Source of the DNA: Phytoseiulus persimilis
Lineage: Eukaryota > Arthropoda > Arachnida > Mesostigmata > Phytoseiidae
Reading direction: 5' to 3'
NCBI GenBank assembly: GCA_037576195.1
Contig: CM075101.1
Coordinates: 6,076,001 to 6,140,000, forward strand
Length of the DNA: 64,000 nt
Shown: one piece after another, positions 12,153 to 26,396 of the stretch
Layout of the letters: every line of letters starts with the position of its first letter
How positions within the stretch are numbered: position 1 is the first letter of the stretch
Notes under the pieces: model-generated
Database searches by the model: none
Told to the model about the DNA's origin: nothing
The model's input: the letters and a program-made list of their open reading frames with translations, nothing else
Position numbers and translations under genes: made by a program

Positions 12153-14135
12153 CTGCGGGGGCAGAAGAGTAACCGTTACATCAGCAACATCTCAAGGAAA
12201 TGTGCAGTTTCATTATGTGGAGCAAGAATTTTAACATCTCAAAAGGAAAAACAGCACACAATGAAACGAAAATGCAATAGGAATTCGGAAAATTTTCAGC
12301 TACATATTGAATGATCATTCGGATGCGCGTAAGCAAGGCTCGTAGAGAACTTGAAGACTCGAAATACTGACAGGACCTCCGTCCTCCGCGGTTTCTCTGA
12401 CTGATAAGCGTCCCTGAAATCCCCCGCCGCGCTGGGACAATCATAGACCTGTTTCCCGAAGGACAAAACAAACTTTCCTTTCCTTGGTGTAGTATGACGG
12501 AATGGATCATGTTCTAGAAGACCGAGAATGGCTTTCATGTGACCCCAACTGGCTCGTTCTGCGGCGCCCAACAAACTTTCTTTCTCGAACGAGATCCCCG
12601 TTTATTCTCGTCAACCGAGACCTTGTCGTGCTCGTAATCGATTTTGAAAGTTCCGTCAATCATTATCCCGGACGAACATTCGAAGCTCCCTTGGAGTCGA
12701 AGTAGTTCCCTAACCTTTTTACGAACCGAACGAGGATTTGGGAGATTAAAATCAATCGTAACGCTCGGAAGGCCCTCATCAGGCTCTCAACGCGATCAGG
12801 CTCTTCTCGGAGAAGTCTTATATCCTGTTCATCGATCGTCGCTAAGAAGGCAGTGAAATGCGGCAGTTTCCCACGATTCTCAGAAGGAATCACTCCGAGG
12901 GCTCAGTTTGGTATAATCTCACAGCTAATGGGAAACAGCTCACCAAGAACTTCACCCGTGATTCCAAATTCGCAGAATCACCCCTTGATTTCCCCCTAAA
13001 GCCTTCCAGCTTCCTAGCAAATGTTTTCAAATACAAATGCAGATAATAATATAGCTGTCCTTTATTAATTCGCTATGTATGCCTAGAAATTGTACATGAA
13101 TCCATCCTCGATGTCTTATCGTCACATACAGTTGTGCTTCCAGATGAGAACAGCAGCCGATCAGGTCACTCTCATGAGTTTTCCTGCCCGTCTCGGGAAT
13201 CGACGGAACGCACAGATACTGCTCCTTTTAAGGGTCGCTCGTCTCCGTTTTTTTCATGAAGAGACACGGCTCCAGAGTCGCCTTTCCAATGTGGATGTTC
13301 TCGAACCCTCACATTTAGATACATACATACAAACTTGCATAAACTTACACCCTGGTAGCGCGGAATTTAGATTAAGGCCAAGCTCCGGTGGGAGCCTACA
13401 CTACTACGGAAAAAGAGAGAAATCTGTTGTCGGCACCCAAATTGAGGGGCCCGACGGCAAACCACAACGCCTATAAGAGCGATGCGGAGAGCGGAGATTC
13501 TCAGTTATCGATCACTATCCTGTGAAATGGGCGGACAGACTGCGAGATCTGGTGTGATTGAAACCCTGGACCCTAATTCGGCAGCTCGATCTCGAAGCGT
13601 TATAGCTTGGAAAATATCGTTCTTCTGAGTCTGTGGCGATAGATACAATGACTCTAAATCATACCGGTCGATAAGGGAATTATCACATCAACATACATGT
13701 TCCAATGCTCTCGATCGAAGTCACTGGCAGGTTTGAGGAACGTGCTCAAGTGAAACTGAATTTCGCTCGGGCTTTTTTGGGAGAATCAGGAATATACAAA
13801 CGACAGTGGGGCTTTGGGAACCCCTGGAACGTGGGAAGCGCAGGGACCGCCTGTTCCCGCTCGCTTCAGATACAGCCCATAAGAAATGGCAGCTTGAGGA
13901 TCGCCCAGGAATGAGTTGATAGACCCTGCAGTTGCCTCGGTACTCGCTTCCCCCGGTGCGGTAAGCTGAGTGCCAGCTTCGTGGAGCGTCCTCCAACCAT
14001 GGAGATAGTGCCGGAGCCAATGAAGATGGTTGATGACTTCAGCTCATTAATGGTTGCGATACACCAGCAGCAGGGCAGGATGGAGTCAAGAGGGCGTCGA
14101 GCCAGTTCCGATCGGATGAAGACGCATCATGGGAA
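12153..14135. other. UBE3B-COP1 interval
   Basis: The missing first exon of UBE3B should lie here. One candidate that splices in phase starts at an ATG near 12510 and ends at 12450, but its residues do not resemble other UBE3B starts, so I do not call it. A minus-strand open frame at 12663-12893 (76 codons, RVESLMRAFRALRLILISQ core) reads smoothly but matches no family I know. COP1's 3' UTR should occupy the right edge, and I see no obvious AATAAA there. Nothing else is recognisable. Confidence 0.4.
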
Positions 14136-16049
14136 CTAGACGAGCTCCAGCAGCTTTATGGTCCCTTGTGAGTTTGCTGCGACCACAACCGGAGTGCCGT
14201 ACACCCAGCACACCGCTGAGACAAACTCGTTTTCATTGGGACTCATGGGGCCCTCGTCTCGGTGGCCCTTGGAATTTCGGAACGACCAAGTCTGTATCTG
14301 AGTCGACAATCCCTTATAATAAACATAGAGTGCATTGTTTTCGCTGCCACAGGCTATGTAATCGCCGTCTGTGGCCAACCCGACGAAGTTCTTCTCATTC
14401 ACGTGTCCCGTAAACGAGCGAAGGCAGTGTGGCTCATCGGTCCTCCAGAGTTTCAAGTGGCTGTCCGTCGACGCAGAGACCAGCTCCTTTGAGTTCAAGA
14501 ACTTCACATACGACACTGCCTTCTTGTGACCTTTGAAAACTCCGAGGGAAGTCTTACAGTTCCTCAGGTCGTAGTAGTGAACGCAGTGGTCAGCGGAACC
14601 CAACGCGAGATGGTACTTGGAGTCAGGGTTGAACCGGACGCAGCAGACATTGGCTTTGGCTTCGATTGACGCCACTGAATGCTCTTCGTTGATGGCCCAC
14701 AGCTTCACCTTGGTGTCGTCGGAGCCCGACGCGAGGAGTTTCGTATCGACCTTGTTGAAATCTACGGACCAACAACGCTTCTCGTGCTCCTGATAAGTCC
14801 AAAGCTTTTGAGAACGGTACGCGTCCCAGACGGTGACCGTACCCTCGTAATCGCTACATGCCAGCATTCCTTTGTTGTAACTATTCCACGAAATGCAGCT
14901 GATTTTCGAATTGCACACCATTTCGTTGATCGGATAATGCATATCAACGTCGTTCCGGATAACTGTGGAGTACTCAAACATCTTGATTCTCTTCGTCACG
15001 CCGGCGATGGCAAAGTATTCGTTGTCCTTGTCGAACTCGATGCTGGAAACAATACTTGTGCCGTTTACCAGATCGGAGGAGTAATTCAGCGTTGACAACG
15101 GTTGCAACTTCGAATACCGAGTGAACTTCGAGAGACTCTCGGCGAAACGGTCCAAACCTCGCGGTGTAACGAGATGTGGACTTTTAACGATCGACCCGCC
15201 GTTCGCCGACGAAGTCCCCGCCTCCGCGGGCAAGGCGGGTGCGGTCGCTTCGTCGCGGTACATCTGACGCGAAGAGAAATAACATTCTTCGAGGCACGCG
15301 AAGTGTGACTGCATTCGAAATCTGCGACTTGATAGCAACGCGTTTGCTCCTGGGTTTCCGGAACCGCCAGGTGAACTCGCCACTGTTCGGTTGCTGAAAT
15401 CCGCGCTATCGTTGGATCGCGCATCAGGCAGCAATTGCCAGTCGTCCTCCGCGCGGTCGGCAGCCGTAGCGGCAGCGGCATTCAGGAACGAGATATCCTG
15501 CTCGATGAAAGCTAGGTCGTCCTTGATCCTGCTGAGTTCACCGAGTTTCTTCTTGTGAGACTGTTCAAGGAACTCCCGGAGCAAAGTAAGCTGCAGTTCA
15601 CTCGAGTTGGCTTCTAGTTCGAGCTTCTTGCTCTGAAGCAGCTCCAGAGCGTGTTGGATGTCACTGACGTTCATGGGTTTGTTTTCAGCGAACAGCTGCA
15701 GAATGCAGGAGCTGATCTCAGGCCCATGGGAGCGGTTGCGTTTTTCGCGTCGAAAGCGGGTGATGAATTCGTTGAGGGTGATGTTGGGGAACACCTGTTC
15801 CTTCCCGTCCTTATCGATCAGGTCGGACGAGCATAGGGGACACTTGGGGCGGCTTTCCAAACACTGCTTGATGCATTCGTGGCAGAAAGAGTGACCGCAC
15901 CGTGTCATATAGGCATCTTGGATCATGGAGAAGCACACAGGGCAGTTGATGACAGCCTCCTGACTGGGCGCGCTCGGCACAAGGCTCATGCTCCGCTTCC
16001 GCTGGAGCGGTCGCAACGACTTTCCCGATGAGCGCGGAGACGACGACAT
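14136..16049 (-). CDS. COP1: COP1 E3 ubiquitin ligase, RING + coiled coil + WD40, single exon, 637 aa
   Basis: COP1 is the substrate-recruiting RING E3 that works with DET1-DDB1-CUL4 and targets transcription factors such as JUN and ETS proteins. The RING finger is C36-C39-C51-H53-C56-C59-C70-C73 (C3HC4), with the COP1-typical DAYMTRCGHSFC. A segment rich in Glu, Lys and Leu at about 130-200 is the predicted coiled coil. From about 330 to the end there are seven WD40 repeats, with recognisable blocks such as SCISWNSYNKGMLACSDYEG, LLASGSDDTKVKLW and FVGLATDGDYIACGSENN near the Trib/VP-motif binding face. It is shorter than human COP1 (about 731 aa), mostly in the N-terminal tail. The frame is open from ATG to TAG without an intron, although the vertebrate gene has about 20 exons and all neighbours here are split. 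A CAG/GTACTT border upstream near 16120 may be a 5' UTR splice. Confidence 0.96.
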   Translation of the reverse strand: MSSSPRSSGKSLRPLQRKRSMSLVPSAPSQEAVINCPVCFSMIQDAYMTRCGHSFCHECIKQCLESRPKCPLCSSDLIDKDGKEQVFPNITLNEFITRFRREKRNRSHGPEISSCILQLFAENKPMNVSDIQHALELLQSKKLELEANSSELQLTLLREFLEQSHKKKLGELSRIKDDLAFIEQDISFLNAAAATAADRAEDDWQLLPDARSNDSADFSNRTVASSPGGSGNPGANALLSSRRFRMQSHFACLEECYFSSRQMYRDEATAPALPAEAGTSSANGGSIVKSPHLVTPRGLDRFAESLSKFTRYSKLQPLSTLNYSSDLVNGTSIVSSIEFDKDNEYFAIAGVTKRIKMFEYSTVIRNDVDMHYPINEMVCNSKISCISWNSYNKGMLACSDYEGTVTVWDAYRSQKLWTYQEHEKRCWSVDFNKVDTKLLASGSDDTKVKLWAINEEHSVASIEAKANVCCVRFNPDSKYHLALGSADHCVHYYDLRNCKTSLGVFKGHKKAVSYVKFLNSKELVSASTDSHLKLWRTDEPHCLRSFTGHVNEKNFVGLATDGDYIACGSENNALYVYYKGLSTQIQTWSFRNSKGHRDEGPMSPNENEFVSAVCWVYGTPVVVAANSQGTIKLLELV

Positions 16050-18600
16050 TTTGCGGATTCGCTCCCGATTCGAGGAAAGCGTCTACAGGGCTTCGGATGG
16101 TGACACAGACGGACTCAAGTACCTGCAAACAACCCCCAACTATTAGCACACGTTCGTCAAAGCGAGTAGGCTCAGACCAGGTTTGAGGAAAGCCCGAATA
16201 GGAAACAATGTGATCGAGCGAATGCAAACCATAGCTCGGGAAGAGGACGGGGCGGCACTACATCATTGATTGGCAAAATCATCCAGGGATTAATTATACG
16301 CATTCTTCCAGAGACAGAGAAAGGAAGCAGGTATGCAAAAAGCTAACGCTTTGACGAACCTGCGCTCACCCACCCACGACCGAAAATATTAAGATCATCC
16401 AGGCCTCCGAGAATCCCTCATGGAAAAGTAATGCTCATCAAAAAATTTTGGGAACTAGGAAACCTACTCCATCCGAGAACGAGGAGTTGTTGGATCCGGT
16501 TGACCGACATTGACTGAGACGGGAATGAACTAAGCTTCTTCGTCGAATTGAGCATGAATGTTCCTGGGCTGAGCATCTAACAGAGTTCAACTATTCTCTG
16601 GATCAAGTACAGAATAGTTCATGCACAAAGACGCTGTGCAACTCAACATTCAGAGGACTGTATCCTTGTTCGTTCCTACGAGTGAGACACGCGGAACCAA
16701 CCACAAAGTAGACGTGGATCGTCCGAATAAGGACATTGACAAACGTTCAAGACTCAACATTGAAGCGTCCCGATCCCCGTGAAGGCGAGCGACATTCAGG
16801 AATGACGCGTCGTATTGAAGCAAACAGCAGAATCGATCACAAGATCAAGGTTGTGTCGATACTCCTACCTGGACAGACAGAACTGCCCGACCTAGATGGT
16901 CTTCGACCATTCGACGAAACAGATTGTGTCGCTCGAGCGCTATGAGAAAATTTCCGCATTCGGGAGTACGTACTCAGCGTTTATCTGACAATGATCGGTA
17001 ACAAGTCGGATCGAAGTACGGCGATGGGAGCGGAATCATTCGGTATCTGGATCGCAGTCAAAGTGAGATGACCGATCTCGTGGAACACGATATGTTTCAT
17101 AAGAGCGACGACAGCAGCCAATCGGAAATGGCCTATGCACTGTGTTCAACCGCTCTTGGAATTCCCCTTTCGTCCAAACCGTTACTAGAAAGCTGTTCCC
17201 AATAGACACGGGAGGAGAACTATCGGAGTGTCAGGCCGTACACGGCTCAATGAGGTCAGAATCAGCTGAATTCGGTGAACGTTGAATATGTTCGAGTCGG
17301 AGAAACTCTCCTAAAGAGTAGAATAGCGTCAACAATCTTCCGAACATCGGCGACGTTGCCATAACGAATATAAAACATTGGCACCGAGGGTGAAGGAGAG
17401 ACTCTTAACGATCTTTACTTCTGCGCTTATCATCCTATCTTGAGAGAGTCCGCGACGAGCGAACGAGAATCCATTGCGACACTTACCTTCGTCCGCGTTC
17501 CCGCTCGTCCCGAGCTGCTCTGGCTTGTTCCAGAAACTGGGTCTTGTCTGAGCCCCCGGCAGGGTTGGGCGTAAACATGGATCTTGAGTCAGTTGATCAG
17601 CTCATGCATTAGGAATCTTCCAATATCGCACTCCGCTGACCTGTTGACAACAGAGCTGGCCTAGGCTGGCATCACCGGCGGCCAGCTACGTTGGCGATGG
17701 GATTTTCTGTCGACATGGATATGGAAATACTTGGCCAGTAATGGCGTAGATCGGAAAATCACCGAAAACCCGTGACCCTCCGTGTCCCTCGGTTTGAGCG
17801 TCCGCTGAACACCGCTCCCCAGCACAGCGTTACGGGTTGTGAAGACGCTTGATCTGGAGATACAATTGCCGAACTACACAAGACCTTCGATCACACTATT
17901 CAAAACCTAGAAACTCTGGTCCAGCAGGTTTTGGAGCGATCGCTTGAGGAGGCTGTCGACCCCCGGATACGCGATTCGCATCAACTGCTTAGGAAATAGT
18001 GAAGGCTGGCCCCCGCACTAGAGACGAAGAAGACCACGATCGGCGAGAGAGCCAGTTGAAGTGTACAACCGCAGCGGCAGCAGCCGCACCACAAGCAGCA
18101 CAACTTCTAAAATGGCCGCTTCACTGCTCTTCCTCTCCTTACACAGCCGGCCAGAATCGCCTTCGCTCATTGGCTCCGTCGCATGACGTCAGGCGCACAC
18201 AGGGATTTCAGTGAAAGACCCGCCAAACTTTGAACTTTGAGTTTGGTCCTCTTCGCATTCTGCGGCTGACGAGCAGAGTTAGTAGTCATCGTGAGTGGTT
18301 CATGGGCCAATATTACACATAACTCCATGCATCGTCCTGGGATCGGGAAGTCGAAGGTAGGAATCGGCTGAGTGCGCTGTGCCCCGAAATGGGCGAGATC
18401 GCCGAAGTTCATGCAGTGAATGTAAACAAACGAAGACGAAAAAGAAGAAACTCTCACCACGGCGCGTTTGTTCATCATCTGTTAGCCCGTTTCCAACACT
18501 GTTCGCAGTTCGAAACCTGCAAACCATTGGCATCCGCTGGGCTGCCACAGATACGGCTCTCCACAAGTTGAAGAAGTCGAGCTACTCTTGTCAAGACCCG
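16050..18600. other. Interval between COP1 and LSM7, probable promoters of both
   Basis: COP1 (minus) and LSM7 (plus) are divergent, so this 2.5 kb should hold both promoters. I find no protein I recognise. Open frames are 70 codons or shorter outside the LSM7 leader. The right third (about 18050-18600) contains an inverted CCAAT box, a CRE-like site and a splice donor of the LSM7 leader. Confidence 0.45.
18169..18191 (+). promoter_or_regulatory. CCAAT-box and CRE-like sites upstream of LSM7
   Basis: ATTGG (an inverted CCAAT box) at 18169-18173 is followed by a perfect palindromic TGACGTCA at 18184-18191. They lie about 410 bp upstream of the predicted leader splice donor of LSM7. CCAAT and CRE/ATF sites are common in promoters of housekeeping genes. 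The exact transcription start is not visible, so this is a candidate element by motif only. Confidence 0.3.
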
Positions 18601-18732
18601 GTGAGTGAAAAATCTGATTGACCCCTGAGCGCGCAATCCCGCGCTTCCCCCGCGCTCGAAGCGATCGTCTTGTATGACTGACCTCACGTCGAGAAGTCGA
18701 TCAATCGAATGCAGGATCAATTATGCTTGCAG
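18601..18732 (+). other. Probable 5' UTR intron of LSM7
   Basis: GTCAAGACCCG/GTGAGTGAA at 18600/18601 is a strong donor, and TTATGCTTGCAG ending at 18732 is a good acceptor. The resulting exon leads directly to the LSM7 ATG at 18758. The length of 132 bp matches other introns in the window. Confidence 0.55.
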
Positions 18733-18757
18733 AAAGAAACCAGTGGAAGTTGAGAAC

Positions 18758-19341
18758 ATGTCGTCGACGGCGCCACCTTCTGCCCAAACACCACAAGGAG
18801 CCAGTGGGGATCAGCAGTCAAAACCTCAGCGGAAGCGAGAGTCTATTGTCGATCTCTCGAAGTACCTAGACAAACTGATCCGGGTGAAGTTTCAGGTAAA
18901 ACCGGATCTCTTCATTTTTACAGAGCTTAGTGGATGGTATGAATTGTCCCATCAATCCCAGAACTATGAAGTTCACGAGACTCTCACGTCGATCGAGCAA
19001 GTCGACCGATCTGACAGCGAGCGAATGGAAACAAAATTTGTACTGTTCCAGGGTGGGCGAGAAATCACCGGAGTGCTGAAAGGCTATGATCAGCTCTTGA
19101 ATATAGTCATGGATAACACAACAGGTAAAATCGGAGTCGTCGGAGTCATCTATCCAAGCCTCCGAAAGTTTCCGCTCTGATCACGGTTTTTTCTCCAGAA
19201 TTTCTCCGAGATCCCGACGACCATCTGAAACTGACAGAGGACACGCGGAGCCTGGGCCTTGTCGTGTGCAGGGGCACATCGATCATCATTGTACATCCGC
19301 AAGATTCCATGGAGCAAATCGCCAACCCTTTCGTTCAATAG
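18758..19341 (+). CDS. LSM7: U6 snRNA-associated Sm-like protein LSm7, 3 coding exons
   Basis: LSm7 is one subunit of the heteroheptameric LSm rings: LSm2-8 in the nucleus binds the U6 snRNA 3' end, and LSm1-7 in the cytoplasm acts in mRNA decapping. Coding exons are 18758-18894, 19052-19124 and 19199-19341. Residues follow the Sm fold: Sm1 from YLDKLIRVKFQ through GGREITGVLKGYDQLLNIVMDN, then EFLRDPDDHLKLTEDTRSLG and the Sm2 signature VVCRGTSIIIVHP. The C-terminus ANPFVQ matches animal LSm7. An N-terminal Ser/Gln-rich extension of about 30 residues precedes the conserved part, as in other orthologues. The start is the first in-frame ATG after the leader acceptor. Confidence 0.95.
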
Positions 19342-22300
19342 AACGGTGAAACTATATTCCAAAGAAGCCATGCCGGACGATGTATTTTGCGAGCTCGAAG
19401 TGATTAAAGAGGGTCAACCCCCCACTGGTGTTCTCGACCGTTGATGTTTTTGCGTGGACGATACCCCCGACATACAATTGGTGCCCGCCCTAAGCGGGTG
19501 ATCGTTTCAATTCGGAATATTAACTCAACTAGGAACGTTCAGGTCGGCACCTGAACTTTCAATTGGTTCCCTGCGTTTATTCATGTAAGATCTGTTGGGA
19601 AGTTGCTGAACCTCACGAAACGAGGATTCGAATGGCAGGTTGATGACCTAGAGTTCTGTTTACTATAACTTTGAATTAGAGGGATCGACTCTCCCAACCG
19701 CTCGAACCACGATGCTGTCTATCCCGTATGGAGCAATTCCTATACTCTCCCCTTTCCCGATTTACCGGTCCGGTGGCTCCGCTCTGGTGTCGGTGAATGC
19801 TTTCATAGGATATCAGTTATTATATCAGCGCTACCGTCGTCGAAAGCCTTCCCTCACGCGGAGAAGCATGCTGAATCATCGCGAGGCCGAGTAGGTGAAT
19901 GTTAGAGCGAAACATCCGATATGTGTGGTGAAGTATGTGTGTGTGTGGTAGGCCTCCGCCGACCCAGAAGCAATGTTAACGAAGGGTGCTTGGCAACAGT
20001 TATCCGGATTAGCCCCCAGTCGGCGGGAGGCGGAGATAGGTGTGCTCTTTTGAGGAATCACCTCAGTACCAGAGCAACGGACGCGGGGCTGGTCTCAACT
20101 GAGACAGTCTTCAGGAGTCCCATCTCCGGTCTCTGAAGGGTTTTTTCACACCATACTCTAGAAAAAAAAATCCACACCCTGAACGAACGGGGAATCTTCA
20201 AAAAGCCCGGCTCCCGCATAGCTCGATCAACGTCTCCTCTCAAACTGTGGATCGATTGGAATCGGATGGCGCGAACATGCGTTCGAGGAGGTTTTACTGG
20301 CATTCATTGTTCTCTTCGAGTTCCGTGAGCTTCTTTCTGGAGTGATCAGGGAGCACGGATTCAGCTCGTTTCATTCTTATCCACAACATATTCACCAGAT
20401 TTTTGCGAGGAAACGTTGCTTTTCGAGTGCTTTCCGGTCAGATAAGAAAGGAACCATCTGAATAACGATAATGTGTGCTCACGGAGCCGAGAGGATGTTC
20501 TTCTCGATATTGTCATCAATCTTGGTATCGCTCTAAACGCGGAAGTGCGTTTTCCATCAGAGGCAGCGGCATTGTTCAGCCTCAGGGAGACGTTTCTCAC
20601 CGATTCGGCTCTCATCCCAGTACTTCACCGGGATCTGCGCTGAGGATCAGCTTCAGTGCTCGCCCAGACTCGATGTCTGTCAGACGTCACTCATGATCGC
20701 AACGAGCCGTTTCGGATTCAATCTCTGGAATCAGGATCCTCCAACTAGCCACAGAAAATCTTTAGGAGGCGTTGGGATAACTGAGTTTATTGAACATAGA
20801 GACGTTGAAGGAGCTTTACCCAAATATGTCATAACACGCTTGCCCCAGGAAGCTGTTGAAACTGTCTCGGTTTGCGTCCCGTTCCGCCAGCCTCCGGAAA
20901 GCTGAGTGATTCGTTCAGAAGAGGCGCAACGCAACCTGGGGTATTTACAAGTTTACACGGCTCTGCATCTCACAGAATACACAGGATTTAGCTATACAAT
21001 ACTTTGGTGGAGATTCCGGAGCAGTTTATCGATCAGGAGAAGGTGAGACGTCCGAATCAAAGAAGCTCAGATTTTCCTTCTTTCTTTTCATCTGTGAGAC
21101 CGATCCCAATCGCAGAGCATTGACAATCGGGGTAGGAGTTTATTCCGCGGTCCGCGATTCTATCGTGGCGTCTCGTGCCAGTAGAGATGGGTCGCGAGAT
21201 GCCCCGAATTTACGTGAGTTCGGCCGCGAAAAATTCAAATTCACCGTGAAGTGCCACATCGATCACCGCCATCAGCATTACCGACCCACGTTGCCGGATT
21301 CAAACAAGCTTTTACCAAACACTGGCGCTGTCTTCTCAGATCCGGAGATTGCTCCCATCAATGCCATTTCGTCTACAAATCCTCCCATCTCTAAGACCCA
21401 GCGAGCGACCGAGTCGAGGGTCGCTTGGAATACGATATTTCTGACAATCTAACTGCAATTTCCGTTCTGTAAATTGTGACACTTATCAACCGCCCCATCA
21501 GTCCCACCCTGATCGCGTCATCCGCCTACATCGACGTGCGCGATCGAGACCATTGTTATACTTCCATATTTCCTATCTAGAGGTTCGAGAATCACCATCA
21601 TCAGTGATATAGACGGCTCAACTACCCAGCACAGAACCCGAAGAATCTACGTGAACGAACGGTGGCAGCTGTTCTTCACTCAGATAGAAGGACGGCTTGG
21701 GGGATGCGAGAGCCACAGGCTTGAGATGATACAGCGAAATGATTCCAAACAGTTAGATAACGGATTCTGGGAGACGGACGCTTGATCAACTAACTCAGAC
21801 GGTGTTTCGTTGCCCCTCTAGAACTCGGAGTCGGAAGAGTCGGATTCTGAAATCAATCGTTTGTCGGCGCTTCATCTAATTCTTCGCTCAGTCCTTCTTC
21901 AGAATGGCGCAAAGTTTGTGGGAAATCATCCGTTCGAATGAAGTGACACGGCGCTCGATCCACGATGGTGAACAGAAATTTCATTCCTGTCAAAGCGATG
22001 GACCGCAAGTCACTCTTTGACGCCGCAAAGGTACGACGGCTTGGTCAGATACGCGGTAGCCGATTCCTCGGTTTTCCCCAGGCCCTCAAAATCCGCGCGT
22101 CTTCCATGTGCGTCTGGGTTGAACTTTGAAAGAAGATCGGCAAAGTTCTAGACGGACATTGAACTCTCCTGACAATCATATATTCTGATCAGGAGCGCAA
22201 CTCTGAGGCAATTATCGATCCTACGTCATCTATTCACTTCAGGAATCAACAGCTAAGCTTTTTCCGTCTGAGTCAGGGATGGAGGGCGTCTTCTCCAAAC

Positions 22301-24783
22301 TCTCATCCGGCTGCAGATTCAAGGAGTCAAAAACTCGCAATATTCGTCAAAGAAAAATAAGACTGCAGGACTAGCTCTGGTCAAACCAGAACCCTGAAAA
22401 ATCGGAGACCAGTCTCTGAGTGCAAATGCGAATCCGAATGAAAAGTTGGCCGCGATTCGAGAAGAGCGCACTGCACTCAAGCGACCGTAACTACGGATAC
22501 GTTTTTGGAAGGGAATCGCGAAGAGGGGGAATTTCCATCGTTCGAACTCCGGCTCGGGCTCCGCATCGGGAATTTCTTTGTACAACGGTCCGAAGATCCC
22601 CAGATTTCCCACCCAGATTAGGCCGCTGGGGAAAATAGTGTATCCAGGTAGGGTCAACGGGCAAGGAACAGGGAGGCACACCCTACTTCCAGATCTCCAC
22701 GTTCTCACACTAGTGTTATGATGGATCTCAGAACGGGGATATCAGCTCCATAACGAAATCGACCGCGCTCTGAACGATTTCTCGGAATTCGACACAAACA
22801 TAGTTATGATCAATAAGTATCACTGTTTGATTGTATATACTATGAGAACAAATATTTTGCGATCTATGGTTTCGGGATACGGACGGGTTACCTAGCACAA
22901 TGCGCATAACTAAGACAAAGGGGTTTCTTCGCGCATGCAAGTTGGCTTCAACTGCATCGTCAAACCTGGATTCAGTACCGTTCCGGTTCATGCAGATTCT
23001 CCGTGGAACACCTATGAAATCAGGTAGGATTTTCAGTTAAGAGAGATGGTCAGTAGAACGTTTCAACTTAAACTTGATTGAAATCATTCCGAAATCAAAC
23101 CACAGCCTGATCAGAGCGATTCCGGAGGTAGAAGTGACGACTGAAAAAACATACAAGCGGAGATATTCTAGGAACGCATGAGCCCAGAGGGTTAACGGGC
23201 CTCACTCATCTACGAGATTGGATTGTTTCCTTCAAAACTCAGAAAGCAAGTACCGATTCCCAAATAAATTCAACGCGGGAGGAACCACGAACTGTGCCTA
23301 TAAAAAAGCTCTCCCTAACAAGAAGGTGCAGAGACGCGGTGCCCGGAACCATCTGGATTTTAGAGGTGCTTTCAGTGAGGTGGAAGCTTTCTGAGACTCT
23401 GATAAATGCATTGTTTGGCAAGTAGTTGATACTTCAAGTAGTCAACAAGAGGTCAGTCGGCACTGGCTGCACAAGAAGGAGTCTCGAGAGCGGATGTGTG
23501 AGGTAGGATTTGATCATTTGCATCCTCACCCTCTGAGGCGAAGTCCTCTAGAAGCCACTGGGCGAGCTCCGCGTCGCGCCCTGTCCTCAGATGCTATAAA
23601 GATTACTTTTTGAAATTCCAAGCGAGAGTGGATGAGCATGAAAACGATGGAGGTGTCATTGGTCGAAACCATCGCGAGGACTGGTTCGACGGTAATGGGG
23701 AACATGGAAGTGCAAACAGTGAGGCGGCGTCTACCCCGCATTGCTCGAATTGGCGGTGAAAGCTATTTGGAAGCAACCCACCACCAGGATCGGATTAGTT
23801 GGAGTGCATCTGTGATATAGACCCGGATCGAAGCCCGTCTCCCTTGTGCGGTCAGCCGCCTCTCTTGAGGGTGCTGGGTGCTCGCTGGCCGTGGACGATC
23901 TTCCTCGTTTCTCTAGCGAGCATTCAATGAGGTGATGTCAATGTCGACTATCTTGTGTAAGTGCTCGTGAACCATTGGACATCTTCTTCTTCGTCAGATC
24001 TGGATATTTGGTAAGAAAGTGCAAACATTGTTGAAATCAAGAATCGATAAAGTGCACGAGGTGAACACCAAACAGAATACGATACATGCGTCATACCCAT
24101 GCCAACGAAGTCTACGAATGGTAGCCAAAGTCGGAATCAGCTCCAAATTAACGGAATCACATCAACCTCTCTCATGTTGCAGCAGAGGAAGCTCTCAAAG
24201 GAGCGGAGGTGAATTCGCTAAGCTCGGGAAATAGCGGAGGATCGATGGAGTCAGGGCAGTGACATTCGCTTGCACCGAATCAATCGAGGAAGTAGTGGTG
24301 GAAGGGATGACACAGGAACAAACAGGGGAAAAAAACAACTCTGGCGACAGAGGGTGTATCCGGCAGAGTCTACGATAGGTTGAGTCTTTGTGGATTGCAC
24401 TGGTTAGATGAGGTCGAAATCTAGGCCGACTAGCTCGCCGGGACTATCAAGGTGTGAGTCGACGACGGTGGGGACGCACTCTTGTGAACTTCGAAGCCGT
24501 TCCACGAGGTCTGAGAGACTTCTGGACGTTTGAAAGCGGTCATCCCGAAAATAGCTGATGTCACAAGATTGAAAAACACAGAACCACAGTGGAACGACAT
24601 AGAGCGGCAAGAATGAAAGATTGCCTGGCTTGCGTGACTATCCGGCGATGCATACGTTAGAATGGCTCTCGCACAATGTTAGGGGTGGGTAGATGGATTC
24701 GCTCGAATATTTCTGATGATGATGAATCGATCAACTCATTGATTAATTGAGTGGTGAATGCCTCGGGTCGACGAACATCACAC
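19342..24783. other. 5.4 kb without a recognisable gene
   Basis: I found no protein family, exon chain or transposon ends in this stretch. The longest open frame is 129 codons (minus, 22319-22708), which is unremarkable for this length and reads like random sequence. The left edge should contain the LSM7 3' UTR and the right edge the TMEM184 3' UTR. A short hairpin (CCCGCCCTAAGCGGG) occurs near 19485. Confidence 0.45.

Positions 24784-26396
<1,613 letters not shown>

Noticed and set aside
13090-13476. A 128-codon plus frame between UBE3B and COP1 whose C-terminal part looked like a retroelement ORF.
   Set aside because: No diagnostic motif could be named, and codons before and after show no exon structure.
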